Of a stretch of DNA of 64,000 nucleotides, positions 1 through 7,674 are shown one piece after another (position 1 is the stretch's first letter; the number at the start of each line of letters is the position of its first letter). The DNA is taken from contig CP097974.1 in NCBI GenBank assembly GCA_023703675.1, positions 725,288 through 789,287 of the forward strand. Direction: 5' to 3'. A program made the position numbers and the translations under genes. The stretch is from SAR86 cluster bacterium (GTDB taxonomy: Bacteria; Pseudomonadota; Gammaproteobacteria; Magnimaribacterales; AG-339-G14). Under the pieces are notes generated by a model. It was given only the letters and a program-made list of their open reading frames with translations. It was not told where the DNA came from and ran no database searches.

Positions 1-52
1 ATTTAATAGATTTTCTGAGAACATTAGATATTTTAATTTGTTTTAAAGATTT

Positions 53-391
53 TTAAACTTTTACTCCAGCTTTTGTTAATTCTCTCTTTAAATTACCCGT
101 TAAAAGTAGATAAACCATATGATGATCACCTCTTAAAGACCAAAGAGGATAAGAGAAAGTTGCAGGTTTATTTTTTTCATAAAAAAAATGTCCAATCCAA
201 GCTGGACCGTATCCTGCAAGAAGAATCAAAGGGAGCAATAAAAAATTTTGTGAGAAGATTAGTGTCAAAAAAAGTGCCTGATAGCCTATTGTTCCAAAGT
301 AATGGAGCATGCGAGTACTTTTTCTACTATGTTCTCTCAAATAAAAAGGAAAGAAATCTTTGTAGTTTTGATATCTTTTATTATTTTCCAC
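53..391 (-). CDS. DUF962 / Mpo1-like small membrane protein
   Basis: Protein of 112 aa starting at GTG (389-391). The N-terminal half carries a conserved EH-x5-TR-x-LHYFGT block, followed by a hydrophobic segment (about residues 38-60) and a block with AWIGHFFYEKNKPATF and SLRGDHHM. These are hallmarks of the DUF962/Mpo1 family; yeast Mpo1 is an Fe(II)-dependent dioxygenase acting on 2-hydroxy fatty acids. The conserved His residues fit metal binding. A role in lipid alpha-oxidation here is inference; most bacterial members are uncharacterised. It lies downstream of the Nmad3-like gene on the same strand with a 28-bp gap. Confidence 0.8.
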   Translation of the reverse strand: MENNKRYQNYKDFFPFYLREHSRKSTRMLHYFGTIGYQALFLTLIFSQNFLLLPLILLAGYGPAWIGHFFYEKNKPATFSYPLWSLRGDHHMVYLLLTGNLKRELTKAGVKV

Positions 392-419
392 ACTTGATTA
401 TATCAATTTTTTTAGTTCA

Positions 420-1214
420 TCATCCATGGTTCAAGATTAGATTGATCGCCCATTTAGCTATTTTAGGATTTTTTTCTACGTCTAAGATAAATTCCTGACC
501 AAACCCTTTGTAAGAAACCTTTAAATTTTTTTTGTCATGCCATTTCAACCGATTAAGGAAAATGTTCTTGCTACTTAAAAAGTCGATTGGAAGCTTCCAA
601 TTTGACCTTGTCATCTGTGGTTCAGTTAAAATTAAATCTGTATGAGTTTTTTTGAACAAGCCAGATCCATTACAATTAAAAATTTTTTCATCAAAAGACA
701 GTTTTTTTGCACCTATATACAAAGTATTATTTTTATACCTACTGACGTCTTTGTAACCATGTGGATGCAGTAAATTATTTTCTAAAAGAAATTTTTTTAT
801 TTTTTTTTCACCTTCAATGATTTTATTTATTTGCAACCATCCAAATATGTGATGAAGGTCCTTTCCATATCTTGAATAATCTTTAAACCAACCAAAAAAT
901 AAAAATAAATCTCCAATTTGGATATCCCTATTTTTCAGCTCAGTTTGCGCAGCATTCGCTTGACCAAAAACACCTATTTCTTGATCAAGTCTTGGATCAA
1001 AATGACAAAAAGTCTCAGGCAAAACTGAACATTTAATTTTTTTTATGAAATCTTCTCCATTGAATTCATCAAATTTTAAATCTGAGTATCTGTGTGGAGA
1101 TTTTTCTTTTTGTGGGATTGGTAAAGAAAATATCCTCCCATCGTCTAAAATTGGAGAAGGACCTCCGCCAGCGCTTGAATCAAAGCCTTTACGACTTAAA
1201 ATTAGCCTCTTCAA
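420..1214 (-). CDS. Nmad3-like protein (nucleotide modification associated domain 3)
   Basis: Protein of 264 aa. The only plausible start is TTG at 1212-1214, and this fits the family because members begin with M-x-x-(I/L)LSRKGFDS. Visible blocks are LSRKGFDSS (about residues 6-14), PSPILDDGR-x2-SLPIP, HFDPRLD, a GQANAAQ-like stretch, GDLFLFFGWF, HHIFGWLQ, HPHGY and a C-terminal GQEFIL. I recognise this pattern as Pfam Nmad3, a domain predicted from comparative genomics to be linked to DNA base modification; its biochemistry is unknown. No methyltransferase, restriction or phage gene lies nearby. Family assignment is from memory and fairly secure; function is open. Confidence 0.65.
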   Translation of the reverse strand: MKRLILSRKGFDSSAGGGPSPILDDGRIFSLPIPQKEKSPHRYSDLKFDEFNGEDFIKKIKCSVLPETFCHFDPRLDQEIGVFGQANAAQTELKNRDIQIGDLFLFFGWFKDYSRYGKDLHHIFGWLQINKIIEGEKKIKKFLLENNLLHPHGYKDVSRYKNNTLYIGAKKLSFDEKIFNCNGSGLFKKTHTDLILTEPQMTRSNWKLPIDFLSSKNIFLNRLKWHDKKNLKVSYKGFGQEFILDVEKNPKIAKWAINLILNHG

Positions 1215-1223
1215 AACTTTTTA

Positions 1224-1886
1224 TTAGTTATTGTGGTAGTCGTAAAGAATAGGTATAAACTTTTCGCTTTCTCCTGACTCCTCAATATTGTGTTGCATCC
1301 AAGCTTTTAGCATCTCTTCTGAAACTAAAAACTTTGTAATCAACCAAGTAAATAATCTGCCTATGACTGGTATGTTGTTTCCTATGGTCAACTCAGTAAA
1401 AAACAAAACGCCCTCAGGGCTATCTTTGTAGGCATGTATTAACTCCCCCCCCTTAAAACCAAACATGCCCAATTGAAAATTGTATTCTTCATTATCGAAC
1501 CTTGTAATGAGCACGCTCTCATTTATTAAATGGCCCCCAAAAGTTTCTTTTATGTGCATTTTTGAACCCGGCAAAACTCTTCCATCGTCATCTAATAACT
1601 TCTTTTTCCAATAAACTTTAATATGGTCGTGAGGGTGCCAAAGATGATACCTTGGAACTTCTTGGCCATTGAAATCTAAACCGTTGTAAGTTGTATTTTC
1701 ATCAATGTGTTCAAACCACCATCTAAGATGTTTCACAGAAACGCCTTTCATCGGTGAATGATGAATTGTTGCTTTCAATCCACCATTTGATGTCTTCTCA
1801 AAAAAAGTTTTAGCAGAGTTAAAAGGCTTCATAGGCCCAAAAAAACCTATTTTTTGTTTGGAATTTTCTATCTCTATGTTTTTCAT
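1224..1886 (-). CDS. DAPG hydrolase (PhlG)-like protein
   Basis: Protein of 220 aa. It has LRWWFEHID (about residues 54-62), a WHPHDHIKVYW block (about residues 83-93), HIKETFGG and a C-terminal QHNIEES stretch containing an H-x3-E pair. This is the pattern of the DAPG_hydrolase (PhlG) domain, a Zn-dependent fold that in Pseudomonas cleaves a C-C bond in 2,4-diacetylphloroglucinol. The His/Glu pairs could supply the metal ligands. Substrate here is unknown: no phloroglucinol biosynthesis genes are present, so it probably acts on another acylated or aromatic compound. One bp separates it from the upstream DoxX gene, so the two are probably co-transcribed. Confidence 0.55.
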   Translation of the reverse strand: MKNIEIENSKQKIGFFGPMKPFNSAKTFFEKTSNGGLKATIHHSPMKGVSVKHLRWWFEHIDENTTYNGLDFNGQEVPRYHLWHPHDHIKVYWKKKLLDDDGRVLPGSKMHIKETFGGHLINESVLITRFDNEEYNFQLGMFGFKGGELIHAYKDSPEGVLFFTELTIGNNIPVIGRLFTWLITKFLVSEEMLKAWMQHNIEESGESEKFIPILYDYHNN

Positions 1887-1887
1887 T

Positions 1888-2283
1888 TTATCTGGAAGGG
1901 TTAAATTTAGGTGTAGTGATCAGATAAGCCCAATAAAATATCCCAAACTGTAAGACCAAACGAAAATATAGCAGATATAAAGGGTAATCAGGAAAACTTT
2001 CTGGGGAAAGAGCCATGTAAATATTTGCTGGATAAACCGCAACAATCAACGCTGCTAACCCCCATGCAGCAAATTTTCTTATTCTTGAAATTAAAATCCC
2101 AACTCCGCCGAGAATCTCAAAAAATCCGCTTATCAATACCGCTTCTAAGTGAAAAGGGAATCTTGGAGGCATTATATTTAGATAAAACTCGGGGTTAATG
2201 AAATGATCAAATCCAACATAAATAAAAATAAAAGAAAAAATTAATAAGGCGAATTTTCGCCAGATACCTTTAGGTAAATCCAT
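1888..2283 (-). CDS. DoxX family inner membrane protein
   Basis: Protein of 131 aa with four predicted membrane segments (about residues 10-25, 45-65, 70-90 and 100-122). It contains the FIYVGFDHFINPEFY and GFFEILGGVGIL blocks typical of DoxX/DoxX-like proteins. Family members are associated with thiol and redox homeostasis, but their molecular activity is poorly defined. It sits between the two GST genes upstream and the PhlG-like gene downstream on the same strand, with an 8-bp gap to the upstream GST gene. Confidence 0.75.
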   Translation of the reverse strand: MDLPKGIWRKFALLIFSFIFIYVGFDHFINPEFYLNIMPPRFPFHLEAVLISGFFEILGGVGILISRIRKFAAWGLAALIVAVYPANIYMALSPESFPDYPLYLLYFRLVLQFGIFYWAYLITTPKFNPSR

Positions 2284-2291
2284 TGATTCAG

Positions 2292-3035
2292 TTAGGAAGT
2301 CAATTCCAATATTCTTTTAAAACCTGTAATGTTCGCTTTTGCAATATTTTCCATGGATGGAGGATTCTCGCTGATATCGCCTAGCTCTTTTAAGACTAGA
2401 TGAGCATCGTCATGGCCTTCTACATTTGTCATATCTTCAATCCAACGCTCAACGTTCTTCAGAGGACTAAAATCATAAAGATTCGTATAACAATCTCGCA
2501 ATTGACCAATTTCAACATAGGCTGCTAAATCTGCTAATGTCACTTGATCTCCAGTGATAAACCTGTTCTTTTCTAACCAGTTGGTATCTAAAGCATTTAA
2601 TGAGTCTTTAAAAGACCTTTTAGCATTTCCAATTAAAATTTCAGGAAGATTTAAATCGGTTCTTACCTTTGGAGCAAAATAAGCTAAAGAAGCCTCCTTA
2701 ACTTTTCGATGATGATAATGAAGAAAATCATCAACTTTTGCACGTTTTTCGTTATCTTTCGGATAAAAGTCGAACCATTCAAATTTATTACATAGGTAAC
2801 ACATAATTGCGTGAGATTCAGAAAGCAAAAAACCTGTGTTTGGATCTTCCAATGCAGGAATTGTTGCGTTTGGAAACTTTTCTAAATAAGTTGGATGACG
2901 AGTTCCATTTTCTTTTTTGGATCCTGGCATTGTTAAAACTAATTCAAAAGACATTTTTTTATTCAAAACTAACCATATTAGGGACCTACAAGCTTGAGAC
3001 ATAGGGACGCCATAAATTTTTAAAAGGCTACTCAT
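2292..3035 (-). CDS. Glutathione S-transferase family protein (theta-like)
   Basis: Protein of 247 aa. The N-terminal thioredoxin-fold half contains a PMSQACRS active-site region (a Ser/Cys-type loop), the cis-Pro motif NATIPALED, and LLSESHAIMCYL for gamma-glutamyl recognition. The C-terminal helical domain has the TLADLAAYVEI N-capping motif. Length is normal for a theta-class enzyme. It is 2 bp from the upstream yghU-like gene, so the pair is one unit. Likely a cytosolic conjugation or dehalogenation enzyme; substrate unknown. Confidence 0.85.
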   Translation of the reverse strand: MSSLLKIYGVPMSQACRSLIWLVLNKKMSFELVLTMPGSKKENGTRHPTYLEKFPNATIPALEDPNTGFLLSESHAIMCYLCNKFEWFDFYPKDNEKRAKVDDFLHYHHRKVKEASLAYFAPKVRTDLNLPEILIGNAKRSFKDSLNALDTNWLEKNRFITGDQVTLADLAAYVEIGQLRDCYTNLYDFSPLKNVERWIEDMTNVEGHDDAHLVLKELGDISENPPSMENIAKANITGFKRILELTS

Positions 3036-3037
3036 AA

Positions 3038-3880
3038 TTAATCTAAATCACTGGCATCGTGACGTTCAAGTATTGCATTATCTTTTAATTGATCTGGAGA
3101 TCTATTGACTCTAGCACCCCTTTTGTAAGCTACACGATCTGAAACTTCAGATGCCCAGCGCACAACATTTTCATAAGAAGCAACATCTAAAAACTCTGCA
3201 GCATCATAAATGTTCCTAAGTACTAGAGTGCCATACCAAGGTGAAATAGCAATATCAGCAATAGTGTAGTCGTCTCCACAAATAAATTTCCTCTCCGCTA
3301 AATTTTTATCTAACACGTCTAATTGTCTTTTAACTTCCATAGCAAATCTATCGATGGGATATTGAAATTTTTCTGGAGCGTATGCATAAAAATGCCCAAA
3401 ACCACCTCCAAGGTATGGGGCACTCCCCATCTGCCAAAATAACCAAGACATGCATTCAGCTTTTTTCGATGGATCGGTTGGTAAAAGTTCTCCAAATTTT
3501 TCTGCCAAATAAACCAACATTGCACCAGATTCGAAAACTCTAGTATGTGGATTAGTACTTCGATCAAGTAATGCAGGAATTTTTGAGTTTGGGTTAATCT
3601 CTACAAAGCCACTTCCAAATTGGTCGCCTTTACCAATATTAATCAAGAAAGCGTCATATTCAGCTCCTTCGTGACCCAAAGCTAGAAGTTCTTCTAACAT
3701 GACGGTTACCTTTATCCCATTTGGTGTACCTAAAGAGTACAATTGAATTGGATGTTTGCCAACAGGTAATTCTTTCTCGTGTGTTGATCCAGAAATTGGT
3801 CTATTTATGTTTGCAAATTTACCGCCATTTTTGCTGTCCCACTTCCAGACTTTTGGTGGAATGTATTGTGAATCTGACAT
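3038..3880 (-). CDS. yghU: YghU-type glutathione S-transferase / disulfide-bond oxidoreductase
   Basis: Protein of 280 aa, the usual length for YghU/YfcG-type nu-class GSTs. Landmarks are an N-terminal extension (about 40 residues), the IQLYSLGTPNGIKVTVMLEELL loop where Thr and Asn of TPNG contact glutathione, NPNSKIPAL with the cis-Pro, FESGAMLVYLAEKFG, and YTIADIAISPWYG in the helical domain. YghU binds two glutathione molecules and reduces disulfides. Divergent start at 3880; the next gene upstream on this strand ends 49 bp away. Confidence 0.88.
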   Translation of the reverse strand: MSDSQYIPPKVWKWDSKNGGKFANINRPISGSTHEKELPVGKHPIQLYSLGTPNGIKVTVMLEELLALGHEGAEYDAFLINIGKGDQFGSGFVEINPNSKIPALLDRSTNPHTRVFESGAMLVYLAEKFGELLPTDPSKKAECMSWLFWQMGSAPYLGGGFGHFYAYAPEKFQYPIDRFAMEVKRQLDVLDKNLAERKFICGDDYTIADIAISPWYGTLVLRNIYDAAEFLDVASYENVVRWASEVSDRVAYKRGARVNRSPDQLKDNAILERHDASDLD

Positions 3881-3929
3881 TTTTTCTCCCGATTAAAAAA
3901 TATAAATTATCTTTTTTTATTATTCATTG

Positions 3930-5084
3930 CTAGCGAAATCTGATCATAGAAGGATTTAAATCACTTATTTTTTTTACTCCCATTAATTTCATATCTCTTT
4001 CGATTTCACTTTTCATATTTCCAAGGGCTTTTTCAACTCCTTCTTGTCCTGCAGCAGCTAGCCCAAATAAATACATTCTTCCCCCTGAGCAAGCTGTTGC
4101 GCCCATTGCCAACGCTTTTAATACATGTGTCCCTCTTTGTATACCTCCATCGAGAATCACCTCAATTTCTCCACCCACTTCTTGCAGAATTTCATCAAGT
4201 TGATCGAAAGAACTTCTTCCCCCATCAAGTTGTCTTCCCCCATGATTTGAGACCATAATTGCATCAGCCTTCATTTCTACTGCTCTTCTCGCATCCTTTG
4301 GACTCATTATGCCTTTGAGACAAAATTTTCTTCCCCAGTTTTCTTTGAGCTTGATAACTTCGTCCCAAGTCATACTCTGATCAAGCATAGTCGTAAAATA
4401 ATCTCCAACAGATATAGAAATATTTGTTCCTTCCTTTACGTGACTTGATAATTGAGAAAGTTCAAATTTTTCTCTGAATAAATAATTTAAAGCCCAAGCA
4501 GGTTTCATGCCGAACTGAAAAATGCTTTTCGGTGTTAATTTTGGAGGCGTAGTAAAACCTGTTCGCAAGTCTCTTTCTCGATTACCCCCAGTGATGGTAT
4601 CAACTGTTAAGGTTAAAATTTCAAAGTTAGCTTCCTGAGCCAGGGTAATCATTGAATCATTTAAACCTCTGTCCTTATGAAAATAGAACTGAAACATTTT
4701 AGGAGTATTGATCAGTTCATCTATATCTTTAAGTTTTACCGTTCCTAAAGATGAAACGCCAAACAAGGTATTGAACTTCTCAGCAGCTTTGGCCACCGCT
4801 CTTTCGCCTTGATAATGGAAGAGCCTTTGTAGAGCGGTCGGAGAACAAAAAATTGGTATTCCTAACTCATAACCCATTACTTTCACTGACATGTCAATAT
4901 TTTCTACGCCGGCAAGCACATTCGGAACTAAATCAACATCCTGAAATGCTTCTGTATTTCTTTTATAGGTTGTCTCATCTTCTGCAGCTCCATCAATGTA
5001 GTGATAAATTGGACCTGGCAGTCTTCTTCTTGCCAAGTCTTTTAAATCTTTGAAGTTGTTACAGTTTTTAAGTGATCTAGGCAT
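3930..5084 (-). CDS. FMN-dependent alpha-hydroxy-acid oxidase/dehydrogenase (LldD-like)
   Basis: Protein of 384 aa, full length for the family. Landmarks are YHYIDGAAEDE near residues 27-37, the FMN-binding TIM-barrel, Lys257 in CLKGI, and the signature SNHGGRQLDGG with catalytic base His281 and substrate-binding Arg284. This places it with L-lactate dehydrogenase, glycolate oxidase and mandelate dehydrogenase. It oxidises a 2-hydroxy acid to the 2-oxo acid; the exact substrate cannot be read from sequence. A C-terminal SGGRMYLFGLAA replaces the commoner IGRPYLYGLAA. It stands alone, with 73 bp to the next upstream gene. Confidence 0.88.
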   Translation of the reverse strand: MPRSLKNCNNFKDLKDLARRRLPGPIYHYIDGAAEDETTYKRNTEAFQDVDLVPNVLAGVENIDMSVKVMGYELGIPIFCSPTALQRLFHYQGERAVAKAAEKFNTLFGVSSLGTVKLKDIDELINTPKMFQFYFHKDRGLNDSMITLAQEANFEILTLTVDTITGGNRERDLRTGFTTPPKLTPKSIFQFGMKPAWALNYLFREKFELSQLSSHVKEGTNISISVGDYFTTMLDQSMTWDEVIKLKENWGRKFCLKGIMSPKDARRAVEMKADAIMVSNHGGRQLDGGRSSFDQLDEILQEVGGEIEVILDGGIQRGTHVLKALAMGATACSGGRMYLFGLAAAGQEGVEKALGNMKSEIERDMKLMGVKKISDLNPSMIRFR

Positions 5085-5157
5085 ATTAATTTTAGAAAAT
5101 CTTATTTAGGCAAAAAAATTCAATCTTTTAAGCATATTTAACTTAGAAGGATGAGAT

Positions 5158-5763
5158 TTAAAGATTTCTCGCAAACTCCTTTACCTTGTTCATATGATTA
5201 TCGAATTCTTGATTGCTCATATTTGGAAGAACTGAAAAAAATCTTAGATACTTAGTTTTTAGGCCTCCAAGTTGAAAAACTGTCTTCTTTAATCTCCTAA
5301 ATGGGATGTTTTTAAAAAAAGAAAAATTAAAATAGCTCACCATTGGTCCTCCATAGGTTATCGAAACAATTCCTATTTTATTTTTCATAGCACCTGGGAC
5401 TGGATAACCATAGTTTTTAAAGAATTTGTTATCCGGTAGAATTGATTTGTACGAAAAAAACCACGTTGGATGCAAAACCCAGTCTATCCAATTCTCAATG
5501 ATTACGTTCATTCTCAAATTATGACAGGCTCCCATCAAAAACATTGCATCTGATTTTTCTAACCTTTCCCTGTAATCTATTACTAATTTTGGTGGAGGAT
5601 TTATATCGCTTCGATAAAAAGGCAATTGCTCTTTCTCATCATATAAATTGATTAAGTCTATTTCATGTCCATTTTTTTTTGCTTCTTCAATAAAAGTATC
5701 TCTTACGGCAGCATTAAATGAGTTAGAGGTATTAAAATGACCAAAAATTAAGCAAATTTTCAT
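5158..5763 (-). CDS. Flavodoxin-fold NAD(P)H dehydrogenase (quinone) family protein
   Basis: Protein of 201 aa beginning MKICLIFGHFNTSNSFN, the phosphate-binding loop of the flavodoxin_2 family (NQO1/KefF/MdaB). Further landmarks are DAMFLMGACHN in place of the more common PLYW motif, ENWIDWVLHPTWFF and ITYGGP. It should bind FMN or FAD and reduce quinones or similar acceptors in the cytosol. Length is typical. The FMN loops are a little degenerate, so exact activity is uncertain. Confidence 0.7.
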   Translation of the reverse strand: MKICLIFGHFNTSNSFNAAVRDTFIEEAKKNGHEIDLINLYDEKEQLPFYRSDINPPPKLVIDYRERLEKSDAMFLMGACHNLRMNVIIENWIDWVLHPTWFFSYKSILPDNKFFKNYGYPVPGAMKNKIGIVSITYGGPMVSYFNFSFFKNIPFRRLKKTVFQLGGLKTKYLRFFSVLPNMSNQEFDNHMNKVKEFARNL

Positions 5764-5828
5764 AAATTTTTATATTTCATTTAATTTTAAAAAAGATTTT
5801 ATCTTTCTAACGAATTTTTGAGCAATTT

Positions 5829-6821
5829 TTATTCGTTTCCATAAATGGTGTTATGTGTATTGTTAACTCGAACAAAGGTTGTGCATTTAGAAAGTGTTTT
5901 GAGACGATTTGCACCTACATAAGTACATGCAGATCTGATTCCACTTAAGATATCTTTGATTGTATTGTCCGCTTTGCCTCGATATTGAACTTCAACTGTT
6001 TTGCCTTCTACCCCACGGTATTCATTATGATTGTGATGTTTATCCATTGCAGATTCAGAGGCCATTCCATAAAATTTCATTAATCCATTTTCTACTTCAC
6101 CTTCACATTCATCATGTCCAGCAAGCATTCCGCCTATCATCACAAAATCAGCGCCGCCAGCAAATGCTTTGACAATGTCACCAGAATTTACACAACCTCC
6201 ATCAGCAATGATGTGTGCTCCGAGGCCATGAGCAGCATCGGCGCATTCTATTACTGCGCTTAGCTGAGGATAGCCAATTCCAGTTTTTATTCTCGTGGTA
6301 CATACAGATCCTGGACCAATACCTACTTTTACTATATCTGCTCCTGCAAGTATTAATTCTTGAGTCATATCTGCAGTAACAACATTACCTGCAGCTATAG
6401 TTGCTTTTGGACATTTTTCTCTTAATTTTTTTACTGCATCTACGAATCGTATGGTGTAGCCATTTGCAACGTCCAAGCCTATAAAACCAGTTGAGGTTTT
6501 AGAGAGGCTAGAAATATCTTCAATGCCTCCAAACCAACAGATATTACTTTTTCCCTTTTTAAACTTCTCTGTTTCTTTTTTAAGATATTGTTTGGCGGGA
6601 CAAGTGATTAGATTATATCTAGATAGGACTTTATGCATTGCAGGGGTTCCAACTGTATCCATATTTGCAGACATAATAGGTATTCCTGTCCACTTCTTTT
6701 TACTCCATAAAAACTGATGTGTTCTCTCTAGATTGACTTCTCCCCGAGAGCTCATAGTTGACCTTTTTGGTCTTATGAGCACATCTGAATAATCAAGTTT
6801 TATGTCTTCATTTAATAACAA
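5829..6821 (-). CDS. guaC: GMP reductase
   Basis: Protein of 330 aa. NADPH-dependent conversion of GMP to IMP, part of purine salvage. The start is TTG at 6819-6821: it aligns residue for residue with the E. coli N-terminus (EEDLKL versus NEDIKL) and a stop codon lies directly upstream. Landmarks are YSDVLIRPKRST, SANMDTVG, the catalytic GIGPGSVCTTR loop (Cys about residue 173) and MIGGMLAGHDE. There are no CBS domains, which separates it from the guaB product also in this window. Divergent from the enoyl-CoA hydratase gene across 99 bp. Confidence 0.95.
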   Translation of the reverse strand: MLLNEDIKLDYSDVLIRPKRSTMSSRGEVNLERTHQFLWSKKKWTGIPIMSANMDTVGTPAMHKVLSRYNLITCPAKQYLKKETEKFKKGKSNICWFGGIEDISSLSKTSTGFIGLDVANGYTIRFVDAVKKLREKCPKATIAAGNVVTADMTQELILAGADIVKVGIGPGSVCTTRIKTGIGYPQLSAVIECADAAHGLGAHIIADGGCVNSGDIVKAFAGGADFVMIGGMLAGHDECEGEVENGLMKFYGMASESAMDKHHNHNEYRGVEGKTVEVQYRGKADNTIKDILSGIRSACTYVGANRLKTLSKCTTFVRVNNTHNTIYGNE

Positions 6822-6920
6822 TTAAAGCCTCTGGATCAGATGTAATCTTAAATCATTCACAAGTCCATTAAAATATTTTTTTGTGTATAGTATAAATACC
6901 TAAGAAGTCTTGTATTTGTT

Positions 6921-7643
6921 GTGATTACTTTAGAAAAGAAAAATCATGTTTACCTTTTGAAAATGAATGCTGGCGAAAATCGCTGGAATACCTCATTTGT
7001 AAGAGAATTTTCAGATGCTTTGGATGAAGTTGAATTGGATGATGGTCCTGGAGCATTAGTTACCTCTTCTACGGATGAAAAGTTTTTTTCAAACGGGTTG
7101 GATCTAGATTGGGTTAAAAATCCAGAGAAATATCCTCAAAGCGGAGACAGAGAAGTTTTCAGTGAAGAATTCATGTATCTCATGGGCAGAATGATTACTC
7201 TGCCAGTTCCAACTATATGTGCAATCAATGGTCACGCTTTTGGAGCTGGTTTCATGCTTAGTTTATCGCATGATGTAAGAGTAATGAGAGAAGATAGAGG
7301 TTTTATTTGTGCCAATGAGATTCAATTAGGAATGAAAATACCTAGACCAGAATTAGCTTTATTCCGACATAAAATTCCAGCTAATTCTTTTTTCGAAACA
7401 GTGCAGTTATCCAAACGATGGACTGGTCCTGACGCACTAAATGCTGGAATTGTTCAAGCAGTGGGAAGTATTGATGAATTACAAGAAATGGCTTTGCGAA
7501 AAGCAGTAGAATTAGCTCCTTTAGCAGCTGACCGAAAAAATTTTGGAGCTCATAAAGAAATGCTTTATGGAGAGAATGCCGCAATCAATTTAAATCATGG
7601 CCCAGCCCATATGCTTAAAAATTCCAAAGAATTTGACGTATGA
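6921..7643 (+). CDS. Enoyl-CoA hydratase/isomerase family protein
   Basis: Protein of 240 aa starting at GTG 6921. It has the crotonase fold: NRWNTSF near the N-terminus, FFSNGLDLDW (oxyanion hole, about residues 54-63), and INGHAFGAGFMLSLSHDVRVM (second oxyanion segment, about residues 99-119). A conserved-looking Glu in the CANEIQLGMKI stretch is a candidate catalytic residue, reminiscent of Delta3,Delta2-enoyl-CoA isomerases. The short length and isomerase-like features suggest auxiliary beta-oxidation of unsaturated acyl-CoAs. Specific reaction is inferred. Confidence 0.8.
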   Translation: MITLEKKNHVYLLKMNAGENRWNTSFVREFSDALDEVELDDGPGALVTSSTDEKFFSNGLDLDWVKNPEKYPQSGDREVFSEEFMYLMGRMITLPVPTICAINGHAFGAGFMLSLSHDVRVMREDRGFICANEIQLGMKIPRPELALFRHKIPANSFFETVQLSKRWTGPDALNAGIVQAVGSIDELQEMALRKAVELAPLAADRKNFGAHKEMLYGENAAINLNHGPAHMLKNSKEFDV

Positions 7644-7674
7644 ATTTAAAACTTAATAATTCTCATTCAATTTA

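Noticed and set aside
2292-3880. Recent duplication of two adjacent GST genes
   Set aside because: The two proteins belong to clearly different GST classes and share no close identity, so they are an assembled pair and not a tandem copy.
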